Origin: Nostoc sp. NIES-3756
Lineage (GTDB): Bacteria; Cyanobacteriota; Cyanobacteriia; Cyanobacteriales; Nostocaceae
Assembly (NCBI RefSeq): GCF_001548375.1
Contig: NZ_AP017295.1
Span: 6,276,001-6,340,000 of the forward strand
DNA length: 64,000 nt
Reading direction: 5' to 3'
Below the pieces are notes generated by a model. It saw only the letters and a list, made by a program, of their open reading frames with translations, was not told the DNA's origin and did no database searches. The position numbers were made by a program, and so were the translations under genes. Each line of letters opens with the position of its first letter. Position 1 is the stretch's first letter. Shown here one piece after another: positions 8,507-17,946 of this stretch.

Positions 8507-10573
8507 ATGACCTGCTGCTTAAATTCAGCTTGCCACAACCCACCCCATCCTGATGGCGTAAACTTTTGCTTTAACTGCGGGGTTCCCTTAATAGTGCTAA
8601 GAAACCGCTATCGCCCTATTAAATCATTAGGTGGCGGGGGTTTTGGTAAAACTTATTTGGCGGAAGACATCGACAAACTCAACGAACCTTGCGTTATTAA
8701 ACAATTTGCTCCGCAAGTGCAGGGTACAGCTTCTCTCAACAAAGCTACAGAACTATTTGAGCAAGAAGCCAAGCGACTGCAACAATTAGGAAAACATCCG
8801 CAAATCCCTACCCTGTTGGCGTATTTTAACGAAGATAATCGCCTATATTTGGTGCAAGAATTTATTGAAGGGCAAAATTTATTAACAGAATTACAACAGC
8901 AGGGAATTTTCAACGAGCATAAAGTCAGAGAATTATTACTGGATTTGTTGAATATTCTGACAACCGTTCATCAACAGCAAGTCATTCACCGCGATATCAA
9001 GCCAGAGAATATGATTCGGCGTGGTGATGGGAAGATGGTATTAATTGACTTCGGTGCATCCAAGCAACTGACAGCAACGGTAGTCACACAGGTAGGAACA
9101 ACTATAGGTTCTTTTGGTTATGCGCCTCTAGAACAAATGCAGGGAGGGGAAGCTTACCCAGCCAGTGATTTATATAGTGTCGGTGCAACTTGCTTTCATA
9201 TGTTAAGTGGTATTCATCCTTGGGAATTGTGGAAACGACAAGGTTATGGTTGGGTTGCAAGTTGGCGACAGCATTTACAGCAACCAATAAGTGAGCATTT
9301 GGGAAATGTAGTAGATAGATTATTGCAAGAAGAATTTCATCAGCGTTATCACTCGGCTACAGAAGTTTTACAAGCGTTAAATTTCTCGCCACTACCACCA
9401 ACTCAGCCTGTTACACCACCAGTTAGTTTCCCGCCACTACCAGTAACTCAAGCTGTTGTAGTTCCAGATAATTCACCACCCCGGACAAAAAAATCCATCC
9501 CTTTATATCTGTTGGTGATTCCATTAATTTTATTGATGGGTGCAGGTACGGTTTATTTGCCAGGACTGGTAAATAGTTTAAAAGTAGAACAGAAAAGTGC
9601 TGATACCCTCTACAACGAAGGAGTAGAAAAATACAACAAGAAAGATTTGACTGGTGCAATTGCAGATTTCACTCAAGCTATTAAAATTAATCCTAACCTT
9701 GCAGTAGCTTATAATGATCGCGGTTTAGCTCGTTACGATTCAGGTGACAGACAAGCAGCTATCGAAGATTATAACCAAGCCATCAAAGCTAATCCTAATC
9801 TGGCAGTAGCTTATTATAATCGCGGTTTAGCTCGCTATGATTTGGGAGATAAACAAACAGCCATTGAAGACTATACCCAAGCGGTTACAATTAATCCCAA
9901 TAATGCAAATGCTTACTACAATCGCGGTTTAACTCGCTATGAATTAGGAGATAAACAAACAGCAATCGAAGATTATACCCAAGCTATCAAAGTTGATCCC
10001 AACTATGCCAATGCTTATTACAATCGGGGTTTAGCTCGCTATGATATAGGCGATAAGCAAACGGCTATTGAAGATTACACTCAAGCAATCGCAATTAGAC
10101 CCGAATATGCTAATGCTTACATTGGCAGGGGTTTAGCTCGTTCTGATTTAGGGAATAAGCAAGCAGCGATCGCAGATTACACCGAAGCCATCAGAATTAA
10201 CCCCAACTCAGCACTAGCATACTACAACCGGGGTATTGATAAATCGGATTTGGGAGATAAGCAAGGGGCAATTGACGATTACACCCAATCGATTAAACTT
10301 AATCCCAACGATGCAGATACTTACTACAATCGGGGTAACGATCGCGGTAATTTAGGAGATAGACGAGGAGCGATTGCAGATTATACGCAAGCGATCGCAG
10401 TTAATCCCAACTATGCCAATGCTTACTACAATCGGGGTAATGCTCACTCTAATTTAGGCAATAAACAAGCTGCTATAGAAGATTTTCGTAAAGCTGCTGA
10501 TTTGTATCAGCAACAAGGAAATCAGCGCCAGTATCAAGATGCTCTTAATCGCGTTAGGGAACTGGAGAAATAG
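8507..10573 (+). CDS. Ser/Thr protein kinase with zinc-ribbon N-terminus, one membrane helix and nine TPRs
   Basis: A 688-residue Hanks-type kinase. The start at 8507 is supported by a cysteine ribbon (C4, C9, C21, C24) typical of cyanobacterial kinases. The kinase domain (about 33-290) has GGGGFGKTY, the ATP lysine in CVIKQF, HRDIKPEN near 160-167, DFGASK, and GYAPLEQ; all catalytic residues are present. A proline-rich linker leads to a membrane helix (about 329-350). Nine 34-residue TPRs of consensus AYYNRGLARYDLGDKQ follow, so the TPRs probably face the periplasm or thylakoid lumen. It follows the STAND gene and may share its signalling pathway. Homogeneous TPR units suggest recent internal duplication. 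Confidence 0.93.
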   Translation: MTCCLNSACHNPPHPDGVNFCFNCGVPLIVLRNRYRPIKSLGGGGFGKTYLAEDIDKLNEPCVIKQFAPQVQGTASLNKATELFEQEAKRLQQLGKHPQIPTLLAYFNEDNRLYLVQEFIEGQNLLTELQQQGIFNEHKVRELLLDLLNILTTVHQQQVIHRDIKPENMIRRGDGKMVLIDFGASKQLTATVVTQVGTTIGSFGYAPLEQMQGGEAYPASDLYSVGATCFHMLSGIHPWELWKRQGYGWVASWRQHLQQPISEHLGNVVDRLLQEEFHQRYHSATEVLQALNFSPLPPTQPVTPPVSFPPLPVTQAVVVPDNSPPRTKKSIPLYLLVIPLILLMGAGTVYLPGLVNSLKVEQKSADTLYNEGVEKYNKKDLTGAIADFTQAIKINPNLAVAYNDRGLARYDSGDRQAAIEDYNQAIKANPNLAVAYYNRGLARYDLGDKQTAIEDYTQAVTINPNNANAYYNRGLTRYELGDKQTAIEDYTQAIKVDPNYANAYYNRGLARYDIGDKQTAIEDYTQAIAIRPEYANAYIGRGLARSDLGNKQAAIADYTEAIRINPNSALAYYNRGIDKSDLGDKQGAIDDYTQSIKLNPNDADTYYNRGNDRGNLGDRRGAIADYTQAIAVNPNYANAYYNRGNAHSNLGNKQAAIEDFRKAADLYQQQGNQRQYQDALNRVRELEK

Positions 10574-10597
10574 CAAGTTTTGAAAAAGGGTTTCAAA

Positions 10598-10723
10598 ATG
10601 CGAGAAGTGACCTATTTTGTGGCTTGTAGCGTTGATGGGTATATTGCTCATCTTGACGGTTCACATGATGGCTTTTCCCAAGATGCTCAATATTTTGCCA
10701 ATTTATCTGCTTCCTTAGGGTAA
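10598..10723 (+). pseudogene. Truncated RibD-C/dihydrofolate-reductase-like fragment
   Basis: A 41-codon reading frame, ATG to TAA, encodes the N-terminus of the dihydrofolate-reductase-like (RibD C-terminal) family: MREVTYFVACSVDGYIAH then DGSHDGFSQDAQYFANL. Full members are about 180 residues, and nothing resembling the rest follows before serA. It is therefore a remnant, 25 bp after the TPR kinase. It is too short to be functional as an enzyme. Confidence 0.6.
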
Positions 10724-11072
10724 AGTGATTCAAATTTACAAACAAGCGATCGCTACCTATCACCCCTAATCCTAAGCCACTCCAACATATAACCCTCAAT
10801 ACCGTTTTCAAAGTTAAGACTTAGGCGATCGCTCTCCTTTGGTGAAATGTTGGCAACCCTTAACCATTAAAATAGAGATAAATTCTTGCTACGACTGAGG
10901 GGGCTGCACTAGATTATTCTTGTACCTGACACTCTGATATGCTCTATTACATGGTGTGAGTGAAGGTTAAGTTGTTATTAAAACCCAGATTTTTTTGCTG
11001 AATTGTAACGAATAAAGACTACACTAAAAAGTCTTGTGCAGCAAAACTTGTCACTATATAAATGATGTAATC
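10724..11072. other. Intergenic region before serA
   Basis: About 350 bp with two HIP1 octamers and no convincing gene or hairpin. It probably contains the decayed remainder of the reductase fragment and the serA promoter, but I could not place promoter boxes with confidence. Confidence 0.4.
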
Positions 11073-12653
11073 ATGTCTAAGGTTCTCGTCTCCGATCCTA
11101 TTGACCAGGCTGGCATTGACATTCTCTCGCAAGTCGCTACCGTTGATGTCAAAACAGGTCTTAAACCAGCAGAATTAATAGAAATTATTGGTGAGTATGA
11201 TGCGTTAATGATTCGTTCTGGTACGCGCGTTACTCAAGAAATCATTGAAGCAGGTACACAACTCAAAATCATCGGTCGTGCCGGTGTGGGTGTGGATAAT
11301 GTGGATGTTCCGGCTGCTACTCGTCGAGGAATTGTTGTCGTCAATTCCCCAGAAGGTAACACCATCGCCGCCGCCGAACACGCCCTAGCAATGATGCTGT
11401 CATTGTCTCGCCACATCCCCGATGCTAACGCTTCCGTCAAGCGCGGCGAGTGGGATCGTAAAACTTTCGTAGGTGCGGAAGTTTACAAAAAAACTTTAGG
11501 GGTTGTCGGCTTAGGCAAAATAGGTTCCCATGTGGCGACAGTAGCCAAAGCAATGGGGATGAAATTGTTAGCTTACGATCCCTTCATCTCTACAGAACGG
11601 GCAGAACAACTAGGCTGTCAGTTGGTAGATTTAGATTTGCTAATGCAGCAATCTGATTATATTACCCTACACATCCCCAAAACCCCAGAAACTACCCACC
11701 TGATAAACGCCAACACTCTGGCGAAAATGAAACCCACCGCCCGGATTATTAACTGCGCCCGTGGTGGCATCATTGATGAAGCAGCCTTAGCCGCAGCGAT
11801 TAAAGAAGGGAAAATTGCGGGTGCGGCGTTGGATGTGTTCGAGTCAGAACCTTTGGGCGAGTCAGAATTGCGCTCAGTTGGTAAAGATATTATCCTCACA
11901 CCCCACTTAGGCGCATCCACCACAGAAGCCCAGGTAAATGTGGCGATAGATGTAGCCGAACAAATCCGCGATGTACTTTTGGGTTTACCTGCACGTTCCG
12001 CCGTCAACATCCCCGGACTCGGCCCCGATGTGTTGGAAGAACTCAAGCCTTATATGGAACTAGCTGAAACTCTGGGTAAGTTGGTAGGACAGCTAGCAGG
12101 TGGACGAGTGGAACTACTGACTGTTCGCTTACAAGGGGAACTTGCCACTAACAAGAGTCAGCCTCTAGTCATTGCTTCCCTCAAAGGATTACTACATCAA
12201 GCCTTGCGGGAACGGGTGAATTACGTCAACGCTAATATAGAAGCCAAAGAACGGGGTATTCGCGTCATCGAAACCCGCGACGCTTCCGCCCGTGACTATG
12301 CTGGTTCCTTACGTTTAGAAGCGACCGGAACCTTGGGAACTCATTCTGTTACTGGTGCATTGTTAGGTGAAAAAGAAATTCACCTCACCGACGTAGACGG
12401 CTTCCCAATTAACGTCCCACCAAGTAAATATATGCTGTTTACCTTGCACCGCGATATGCCGGGAATCATCGGCAAACTCGGCTCCTTACTAGGCAGCTTT
12501 AATGTCAATATTGCGAGTATGCAGGTAGGACGGAAAATCGTCCGTGGTGATGCTGTAATGGCTCTCAGCATCGATGATCCTTTACCCGATGGCATTTTAG
12601 AGGAAATTACCAAAGTACCGGGAATCCGTGACGCATATACAGTAACTCTATAA
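11073..12653 (+). CDS. serA: D-3-phosphoglycerate dehydrogenase
   Basis: First step of serine synthesis: NAD-dependent oxidation of 3-phosphoglycerate. The catalytic part has GRAGVGVDNVD, Rossmann motif GLGKIGSHVA, ARGGIIDEAAL and the TPHLGAST histidine. An intervening domain is followed by a C-terminal ACT domain (MLFTLHRDMPGIIGKLGSLL), usually the serine-feedback site. The ATG at 11073 (MSKVLVSDPID) gives 526 residues, the usual cyanobacterial length. An in-frame ATG at 11034 would add 13 unconserved residues (rich in Cys and His) and is not preferred. prmA follows on the same strand but 502 bp away, beyond a mobile-element insertion. Confidence 0.97.
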   Translation: MSKVLVSDPIDQAGIDILSQVATVDVKTGLKPAELIEIIGEYDALMIRSGTRVTQEIIEAGTQLKIIGRAGVGVDNVDVPAATRRGIVVVNSPEGNTIAAAEHALAMMLSLSRHIPDANASVKRGEWDRKTFVGAEVYKKTLGVVGLGKIGSHVATVAKAMGMKLLAYDPFISTERAEQLGCQLVDLDLLMQQSDYITLHIPKTPETTHLINANTLAKMKPTARIINCARGGIIDEAALAAAIKEGKIAGAALDVFESEPLGESELRSVGKDIILTPHLGASTTEAQVNVAIDVAEQIRDVLLGLPARSAVNIPGLGPDVLEELKPYMELAETLGKLVGQLAGGRVELLTVRLQGELATNKSQPLVIASLKGLLHQALRERVNYVNANIEAKERGIRVIETRDASARDYAGSLRLEATGTLGTHSVTGALLGEKEIHLTDVDGFPINVPPSKYMLFTLHRDMPGIIGKLGSLLGSFNVNIASMQVGRKIVRGDAVMALSIDDPLPDGILEEITKVPGIRDAYTVTL

Positions 12654-12760
12654 GAGTGCTGAGTGCTGAGTGAAGAGAAAGTTAAGAGTAAGAGTTAATA
12701 GTAAACTAGATAACCCATTCTGTTTCTAACTTTTCACGTCATGTGGAAAAGCTAACGCCA

Positions 12761-13025
12761 GACCTAACCCCCCAACCACCTTCCCTTGAAGGGAAGCTAC
12801 CGTGTACACACATCTCTATGCTAGGTGCAGAATATGGTTTGATCCCCCTAAATCCCCCTTAAAAAGGGGGACTTTAAGAAAATTCCCCCCTTTTTAAGGG
12901 GGGTTAGGGGGGATCGAAACGCTGTGAGGCAACTTGATCAGACTTGTGTGTACACCGTAGTTCAAGGGAAGGGGGAGCAATTAAAGCTTCTCTCCTTGTA
13001 GGGGAGAGGTTTGGAGAGGGGTTTT
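12761..13025 (+). repeat. Interspersed palindromic repeat interrupted by the MITE-like element (copy 1)
   Basis: The repeat begins GACCTAACCCCCCAACCACC, holds a first hairpin (CTTCCC/GGGAAG) and, past the insertion, a second hairpin TCTCCTTGTAGGGGAGA, then GGTTTGGAGAGGGGTT. The same parts occur in reverse order at 20005-20307, and the last part recurs near 42276. The remaining serA-prmA gap (12654-12760, 13026-13110) holds GAGTGCT heptamers after serA and nothing else recognisable. Confidence 0.75.
12797..12960 (-). mobile_element. MITE-like element, copy 1 (164 bp)
   Basis: Ends are CTACCGTGTACACACA and, inverted, CTACGGTGTACACACA (15 of 16 match). The interior contains long C/G-run palindromes (GATCCCCCTAAATCCCCC, AAAAAGGGGG and the mirrored CCCCCCTTTTTAAGGGG). 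It has no coding capacity. It is flanked by TTGAAGGGAAG and TTCAAGGGAAG, an 11-bp direct repeat with one mismatch. It is inverted relative to the copy at 20037-20202, with matching end-specific sequence next to each terminus. Confidence 0.8.
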
Positions 13026-13110
13026 CCAGATCCTGTGAAATGTTAGATCGTATTTAAAACTCGTTCCCTCAAACACTCAAAACTCAGCACAGCCTAAAAG
13101 CCTTACTACC

Positions 13111-13154
13111 GCACTTCAGCAATACTCAGCAATACTCAGCACTTAGCACTTAGA
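13111..13154 (+). repeat. Short tandem repeats just before prmA
   Basis: Two copies of the 10-mer AATACTCAGC followed by ACTTAGC-type heptamers end 1-2 bases before the prmA ATG. They leave no room for a normal ribosome binding site. Confidence 0.7.
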
Positions 13155-13155
13155 C

Positions 13156-14076
13156 ATGGCAAACACTTGGTGGGAATTACAGATTTTATGTGAACCGGCG
13201 CTAGAAGACTCAGTTTCTTGGCGACTGGAAGATTTTGGTTGTCGTGGGACAGCTAGTGAAAGTAAAGGTGAGTCTTGTTTAGTTAAGGGTTACTTACCAG
13301 TATTTCAAGCACAGTTATTAGATTTGGCGGCGTTGGGGTTGTGGTTACAACAAGATGCGCTGTGTATCGGATTATCTGAACCTAGCTTGACTTGGCAGCT
13401 AATTGATGAGGAAGATTGGGCTAGTAGTTGGAAACAATATTGGCATCCACAGGAAATAGGCGATCGCTTTCTCATTAACCCAGCTTGGCTACCATTACCG
13501 GAAAACTCGGACAGGTTAGTTATTCGTCTCGACCCTGGTGTAGCTTTTGGCACAGGCAACCATGCTACTACTCAACTCTGTTTAGAATCCCTAGAAATGC
13601 GGCTGAGTGAAGTTCCTCAATCTTTTATGAGTCAAGGGGGGAAAAAAGAACCTGTAATAATTGCGGATATTGGTTGCGGTTCTGGTATCCTTGGCGTAGG
13701 TGCAGTGTTATTAGGTGCGGAAAAGGTCTATGCTGTAGATACTGATCCTTTAGCAGTACAATCAACCTTCAGTAATCGCGCCCTCAATGATGTCAACCCA
13801 GAACGTCTAGTACCAGCCGAGGGTAGCGTAGATATTTTAAAGAAACTCATTGAACGCCCTGTAGATGGGATTGTTTGCAATATTTTAGCTGATGTAATCA
13901 TTCAATTAGTCCCAGAAATTAGCGAAATATCTAAACCTAGTACCTGGGCTATTTTTAGCGGGATTTTAGTTGAGCAATCTAGCTCTGTTGCTGAGGCTTT
14001 AACAAAACATGGTTGGGTAGTAGCTACTATGTGGAAGCGGAAAGAATGGTGTTGTTTAAATGCTAGGCGTTCTTAA
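13156..14076 (+). CDS. prmA: Ribosomal protein L11 methyltransferase
   Basis: Methylates lysines and the N-terminus of ribosomal protein L11 using S-adenosylmethionine. The 306-residue product has the PrmA N-terminal domain ([10 protein letters not shown]...[12 protein letters not shown]), then [14 protein letters not shown], the SAM site [15 protein letters not shown] near residues 172-186, [11 protein letters not shown], and NILADVI (the NxxA/P-type substrate motif). The length is normal. The ATG at 13156 follows a tandem repeat and has no clear Shine-Dalgarno. It converges on the response-regulator gene across a hairpin repeat. Confidence 0.95.
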   Translation: MANTWWELQILCEPALEDSVSWRLEDFGCRGTASESKGESCLVKGYLPVFQAQLLDLAALGLWLQQDALCIGLSEPSLTWQLIDEEDWASSWKQYWHPQEIGDRFLINPAWLPLPENSDRLVIRLDPGVAFGTGNHATTQLCLESLEMRLSEVPQSFMSQGGKKEPVIIADIGCGSGILGVGAVLLGAEKVYAVDTDPLAVQSTFSNRALNDVNPERLVPAEGSVDILKKLIERPVDGIVCNILADVIIQLVPEISEISKPSTWAIFSGILVEQSSSVAEALTKHGWVVATMWKRKEWCCLNARRS

Positions 14077-14088
14077 TAGATGAAACTT

Positions 14089-14137
14089 GTAGTAAAGACT
14101 TTAGTCTTTAATCTATCAGTACTAAAGTGCTTACTAC
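14089..14137. repeat. GTAGT hairpin repeat between convergent genes
   Basis: Two-part stem: GTAGTAA with TTACTAC, an internal loop AGA/TGC, then CTTTAGT with ACTAAAG, and a 15-nt loop. It lies between the ends of prmA and the response regulator, so it may act as a terminator for both. Relatives are at 42196-42250 and 50183-50216. Confidence 0.7.
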
Positions 14138-14140
14138 GAA

Positions 14141-14848
14141 CTAATCAATTAAGCCTGCTTCCCTAGCTCGGATTTTGGTGACGATTCTGATATTTTTGCC
14201 CTGATTTCTTAACTCATGACAATCAATACCCAAAGCTTCTTGTAGTGTGTCCCAGTGGTTGCGGACTGTGCGTTCTGATACACAAATCTGGGCGGCGATC
14301 GCTTTATCTTGTAATCCTTCGTTAAAGGCTAGTCTGAGTAATTGTAATATTTCTGGTTTAATATTTAATTTCTCATAGATAGCTGGATATAAATAAACAT
14401 CTGTAATATCTTTGATACAAGTAAATCCCTTTAATGCTCCATCTATTCTTAAAAGCATCTCTTGGCTAGTAATATTTTTATCAGCAATGACAAAGCCTCC
14501 TTGATGCTTATCGATAGCTGGTTTAATTTGAACTAATCTTTTTATATACGGGCTTTGCACAAGAATGTTCAATTTAGGATAGTTTTGCATCACTTCCTGT
14601 AAAAAATCAATTCCGATATAAGTCTGTGCTTTTTTCCCTTGTGTGTCTGGTAGAGAAATATCTGTAATTAAGAGATGAGGCTGTAAATTTGAGATTTGAT
14701 TAATAGCGTCATTAGCTGTTTGAGCAATACTAATTTTGGCATCAGGATATTGGTGTTTTATCAGTTCGGATGTCCCAGCAAGGCAAATATCAGATCCATC
14801 AACTAAAACGATTTGTAAGGATGTATTCTTTGCTAAAGATTGGTTCAT
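14141..14848 (-). CDS. Response regulator, NarL/LuxR type
   Basis: A 235-residue protein with an N-terminal receiver-like domain (about 12-135: IVLVDGSDICLAG, and LLITDISLPD carrying the probable phospho-acceptor Asp near 62) and a C-terminal helix-turn-helix (about 165-215) with EGLQDKAIAAQICVSERTVRNHWDTLQEALG, the LuxR/GerE recognition pattern. It is 241 bp downstream of the CHAT gene on the same strand and may be its output regulator or an independent unit. The ATG at 14848 is the natural start. No histidine kinase lies next to it. The receiver is somewhat divergent: the usual conserved Lys region reads VQSPYIKRL. Confidence 0.85.
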   Translation of the reverse strand: MNQSLAKNTSLQIVLVDGSDICLAGTSELIKHQYPDAKISIAQTANDAINQISNLQPHLLITDISLPDTQGKKAQTYIGIDFLQEVMQNYPKLNILVQSPYIKRLVQIKPAIDKHQGGFVIADKNITSQEMLLRIDGALKGFTCIKDITDVYLYPAIYEKLNIKPEILQLLRLAFNEGLQDKAIAAQICVSERTVRNHWDTLQEALGIDCHELRNQGKNIRIVTKIRAREAGLID

Positions 14849-15089
14849 ATTTTCACCCCAAGATGATTAATTAGAGAGTAATACCAATTAGAAAAAGAAG
14901 GTGACACATTGGTATTGCTCCATCCATGAAATTCAAAATATTGTTATCCTTCTAAGGGGGTATCGTCAGCTAAAGTAAAAAATATTATTCTTGTTACTAA
15001 AATTTACAATCAAGGTTAACTAATGCAACGTTTTAGCCTTGCCACGCCACTACTTAATGTTTACTATCTTTGAGTGCCACTTGATATAA

Positions 15090-17858
15090 CTACTTTTGAT
15101 TCTGGCAAGAAATATTTTCCACATTTTTGACTAAATCAAACTTCAAGTTTTCATTAACAGTAAATATGGGTTGTTTAGTGATTTCTTTGCGATCGCCTCT
15201 ACTATCAAAACTTATCTTTAAGCCTTTGATAGTAGCGCTAGATGCTGCCGTTTCAGGTTTATTAGCTGTTTGGGATAATTTTTCTTTTATCTGTTGTCGA
15301 TTCACAGATGTACCAGATAGTTGAATAGCTTTTAAAACTGCTGTCACAGCATCAAATGATAAAGCCATTCGTCCATTCAAATCACCACCCCAATAATTAC
15401 GAATTTGTTGAGCAAATGCTGCTGCACTACACTGTTTGGGATGCCAGTCATCTGCTATAAATAGGCGATTGACTGTAGCATTTTGGGTTTTATTAATAGC
15501 TTCTTGGAGATATAAGGTATTTGCCCCTAAAATTGGTTTTTCTCTTCTATTTAATTTGATGATATCTATGGCTTTGTCCCATGCCGTATTATTATTAGTT
15601 CTGCCATCAGGTAATAATAATAGAGCATCTGCATCTTTAACCTGTGGCGGTAGTTGATTAGTGTCGAATTTGGAATCGGATAAGTCAAAGCTAGTAATTA
15701 TACGTCCATTAAATTCATTTGTGACAATATCGTTAAACTCAGCAAACAAATCTCTGCTAAACAACTCTTGACTATTGTAAAAAACAACTACTTTTGGCTG
15801 AGGTTTGTTAAGCCCATCTGGCTTGACTAAATATTCCACCAGACTACGTGCTTCGATTTGACTTGAGGAAGTGGTACGGAAAAATACTTTATTGATATCG
15901 CCGCAGTCTGGATTCGTTCTCATATTAACTAAAGTGCTAGTGGGAGACATAACCACTAACTCATTCGGAGAATAAATTTTCAAAGCTGCACAGGTATTGG
16001 GAGAGGTGAAGTGTCCGACTACAGCAAGAATTTTCTTATCCTCAGAGAGTTTTTGGGCAATTTGCTGGGACTGAAAAGGCTGATTAAGATCATTAGCAAT
16101 CACAACTTGCAAGTTTATACCTTGTTTGACAGCTATATCTTGAGCTTGAGCAACGCCAGCTAAAATATCAAATCCAGCATTGTCATTTAATGGTGCAGCA
16201 ACAGCAATTCTATAAATTGGCAAACTGGGGTTATTGGTATGCCGAAGATACACAAAAGCATTATTACGGTAAATTAGACTTTCGGGATCTTTTGTGAGGC
16301 GACTAGGTAGTTCTTCAAAACTATTGACTGCATCGGCATATTTCCCTTCAGAAAATGCTTTAATTCCTATTTTTTTAAGTGATAAATATTGCTTATTTAG
16401 TTTGACTAAGCTATTATCAATCAGCAGTTTTTCACCAGAGCTAATAAAGTTAACAACAGGCTGTGGTGAAGGAGTATTGGAAATAATGACTGGTGTTGTA
16501 CAGGTTGAAGGAAAAAGCCGACATTGGTTGATTTTGACTAAGGTAGGTATAGAGATTCCCAGTAAAGCAACCAACCCTAGCATTATCTGACGACGCAAGG
16601 ATAAAGAACGCCAGTGTAAGAGTAATGATGGTTCATTTCTTTGGGAAATTGGTTGAGGAGCGACAATAGTTTGCTCAGTTACTGTATCTTTATCTGTATC
16701 AATGCTTGGCTCAGGTTGGGTATAATCCGGCCATATAAATTCAGGCTGATTGGGGTTTAGTACAGCCACTGGTAGCCAAGTAGCAGCCGGAAAATTCAAT
16801 TGTAAAACTTCCAAGCGATCGCGTGCTTGACGTACTGCCAAACATAGGGGTTTACCTTGAGAAAATTCTTGTAAAAAGTAGAGGAGAAATTTACGAGCAA
16901 TCTGATCTGGTACAGGTTCTCGCATGACAATTACAGAGGGAATTTCTAACTCAGTCAAAAAATCTGCAATTCCTAGTCCATCACAACTATTAAAGATTGC
17001 TAGCTTTAAACCATGCCTGACAGCATTTGTTAAGCCATTACGTAAATCCTTAACTCGCAGAAATCTGCTATCACGAATTTGAATGAGTCCACTTGTTACT
17101 TGACTAGAACTATGACCAGCAAAAAATAAAATCTGCCAATGATGATCAAATAACAGGTGAGAAAGTTCTTCTTCCGTTGGTTGTGATATCCAAGTAATTT
17201 CTGCTCCGCGTTGTTCTAAAAGTTCTAATGCTCTCCTATCTTCTTCTAGTTGTAACCCTCCTTGAGAACTGCCAAAAATCGCTAAGACTTTCACGGGTGC
17301 TTCTAAGGTAGGAACTGGTTCACGAAATGCAGTGAATAAGACAAACTCGCCATTGCGTAGCTCGTTAAATAAGTCCCATGTATGCCAAGGAATCCGCCGC
17401 AGAATTTCATTTTGCTGGTCATTTTCTATTTGGCATTTAATTCTAATAATAATTGGGATAATAGGAACAGATGTATTACTTATCGTTTTGGTTTTAGCTA
17501 CAATGCGATCGCGCAAGTTCTTAAATGCCCAATGCTGAAACCATCGGCTACAATATTTTTCTAAATCTTCTGCTGTTGTTCTCCAGGCTTCTAGGTTAGC
17601 TACATTCGTTATCTGTGCGGGAACTGCTTGTAGTTGGCGGCTATTTTCTCCTGAGATAGTTTGCCAATTTTGATACAACTGCGGCATTTCCGGTGCAGAT
17701 GGAATACGTGGTAAATCATCTTCTTCCTTAATAATCTGACCATCTTTGACAATCTGAAGCTTCACAGGGAAGCCTTCAGTAAAGCTATCGCCATCGCTAC
17801 TAATCTCAAGCACAACAGCGATATTTTTCGGAGATTGAGGTTTAGAGGATGACACCAT
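15090..17858 (-). CDS. CHAT protease-like domain fused through a membrane helix to a periplasmic-binding-type sensor
   Basis: The 922-residue product (ATG at 17858; a TTG two codons earlier is possible) has three parts. An N-terminal CHAT (caspase-like) domain, with LAIFGSS near 193, carries both catalytic residues: His in FFAGHSSS (about 249) and Cys in FNSCDGLG (about 292). One membrane helix (about 424-442) and a short TPR-like stretch (about 496-530) follow. The C-terminal 375 residues (from YRIAVAAPLNDNAG) resemble leucine/isoleucine/valine-type binding proteins, with VVGHFTSPNTCAA and MSPTST. The layout suggests ligand sensing outside the membrane controlling a protease-like domain inside. 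It follows DUF1822 by 88 bp in the same direction. The ligand and target are unknown. Confidence 0.88.
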   Translation of the reverse strand: MVSSSKPQSPKNIAVVLEISSDGDSFTEGFPVKLQIVKDGQIIKEEDDLPRIPSAPEMPQLYQNWQTISGENSRQLQAVPAQITNVANLEAWRTTAEDLEKYCSRWFQHWAFKNLRDRIVAKTKTISNTSVPIIPIIIRIKCQIENDQQNEILRRIPWHTWDLFNELRNGEFVLFTAFREPVPTLEAPVKVLAIFGSSQGGLQLEEDRRALELLEQRGAEITWISQPTEEELSHLLFDHHWQILFFAGHSSSQVTSGLIQIRDSRFLRVKDLRNGLTNAVRHGLKLAIFNSCDGLGIADFLTELEIPSVIVMREPVPDQIARKFLLYFLQEFSQGKPLCLAVRQARDRLEVLQLNFPAATWLPVAVLNPNQPEFIWPDYTQPEPSIDTDKDTVTEQTIVAPQPISQRNEPSLLLHWRSLSLRRQIMLGLVALLGISIPTLVKINQCRLFPSTCTTPVIISNTPSPQPVVNFISSGEKLLIDNSLVKLNKQYLSLKKIGIKAFSEGKYADAVNSFEELPSRLTKDPESLIYRNNAFVYLRHTNNPSLPIYRIAVAAPLNDNAGFDILAGVAQAQDIAVKQGINLQVVIANDLNQPFQSQQIAQKLSEDKKILAVVGHFTSPNTCAALKIYSPNELVVMSPTSTLVNMRTNPDCGDINKVFFRTTSSSQIEARSLVEYLVKPDGLNKPQPKVVVFYNSQELFSRDLFAEFNDIVTNEFNGRIITSFDLSDSKFDTNQLPPQVKDADALLLLPDGRTNNNTAWDKAIDIIKLNRREKPILGANTLYLQEAINKTQNATVNRLFIADDWHPKQCSAAAFAQQIRNYWGGDLNGRMALSFDAVTAVLKAIQLSGTSVNRQQIKEKLSQTANKPETAASSATIKGLKISFDSRGDRKEITKQPIFTVNENLKFDLVKNVENISCQNQK

Positions 17859-17946
17859 AACCAAGGGGAAACATCAGAGAAATGAGGAATTTATAATTTA
17901 GATAAGCATGATTGTGCAGAAATACGCAATGTCATTTTCTGATCAC

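Noticed and set aside
8371..8553. 60-codon frame between the STAND gene and the TPR kinase
   Set aside because: It overlaps the end of the STAND gene and the start of the kinase in another frame and shows no family pattern.
11034..11072. Longer serA start
   Set aside because: The added 13 residues (MCSKTCHYINDVI) are not family-like, while MSKVLVSDPID at 11073 gives the usual length.
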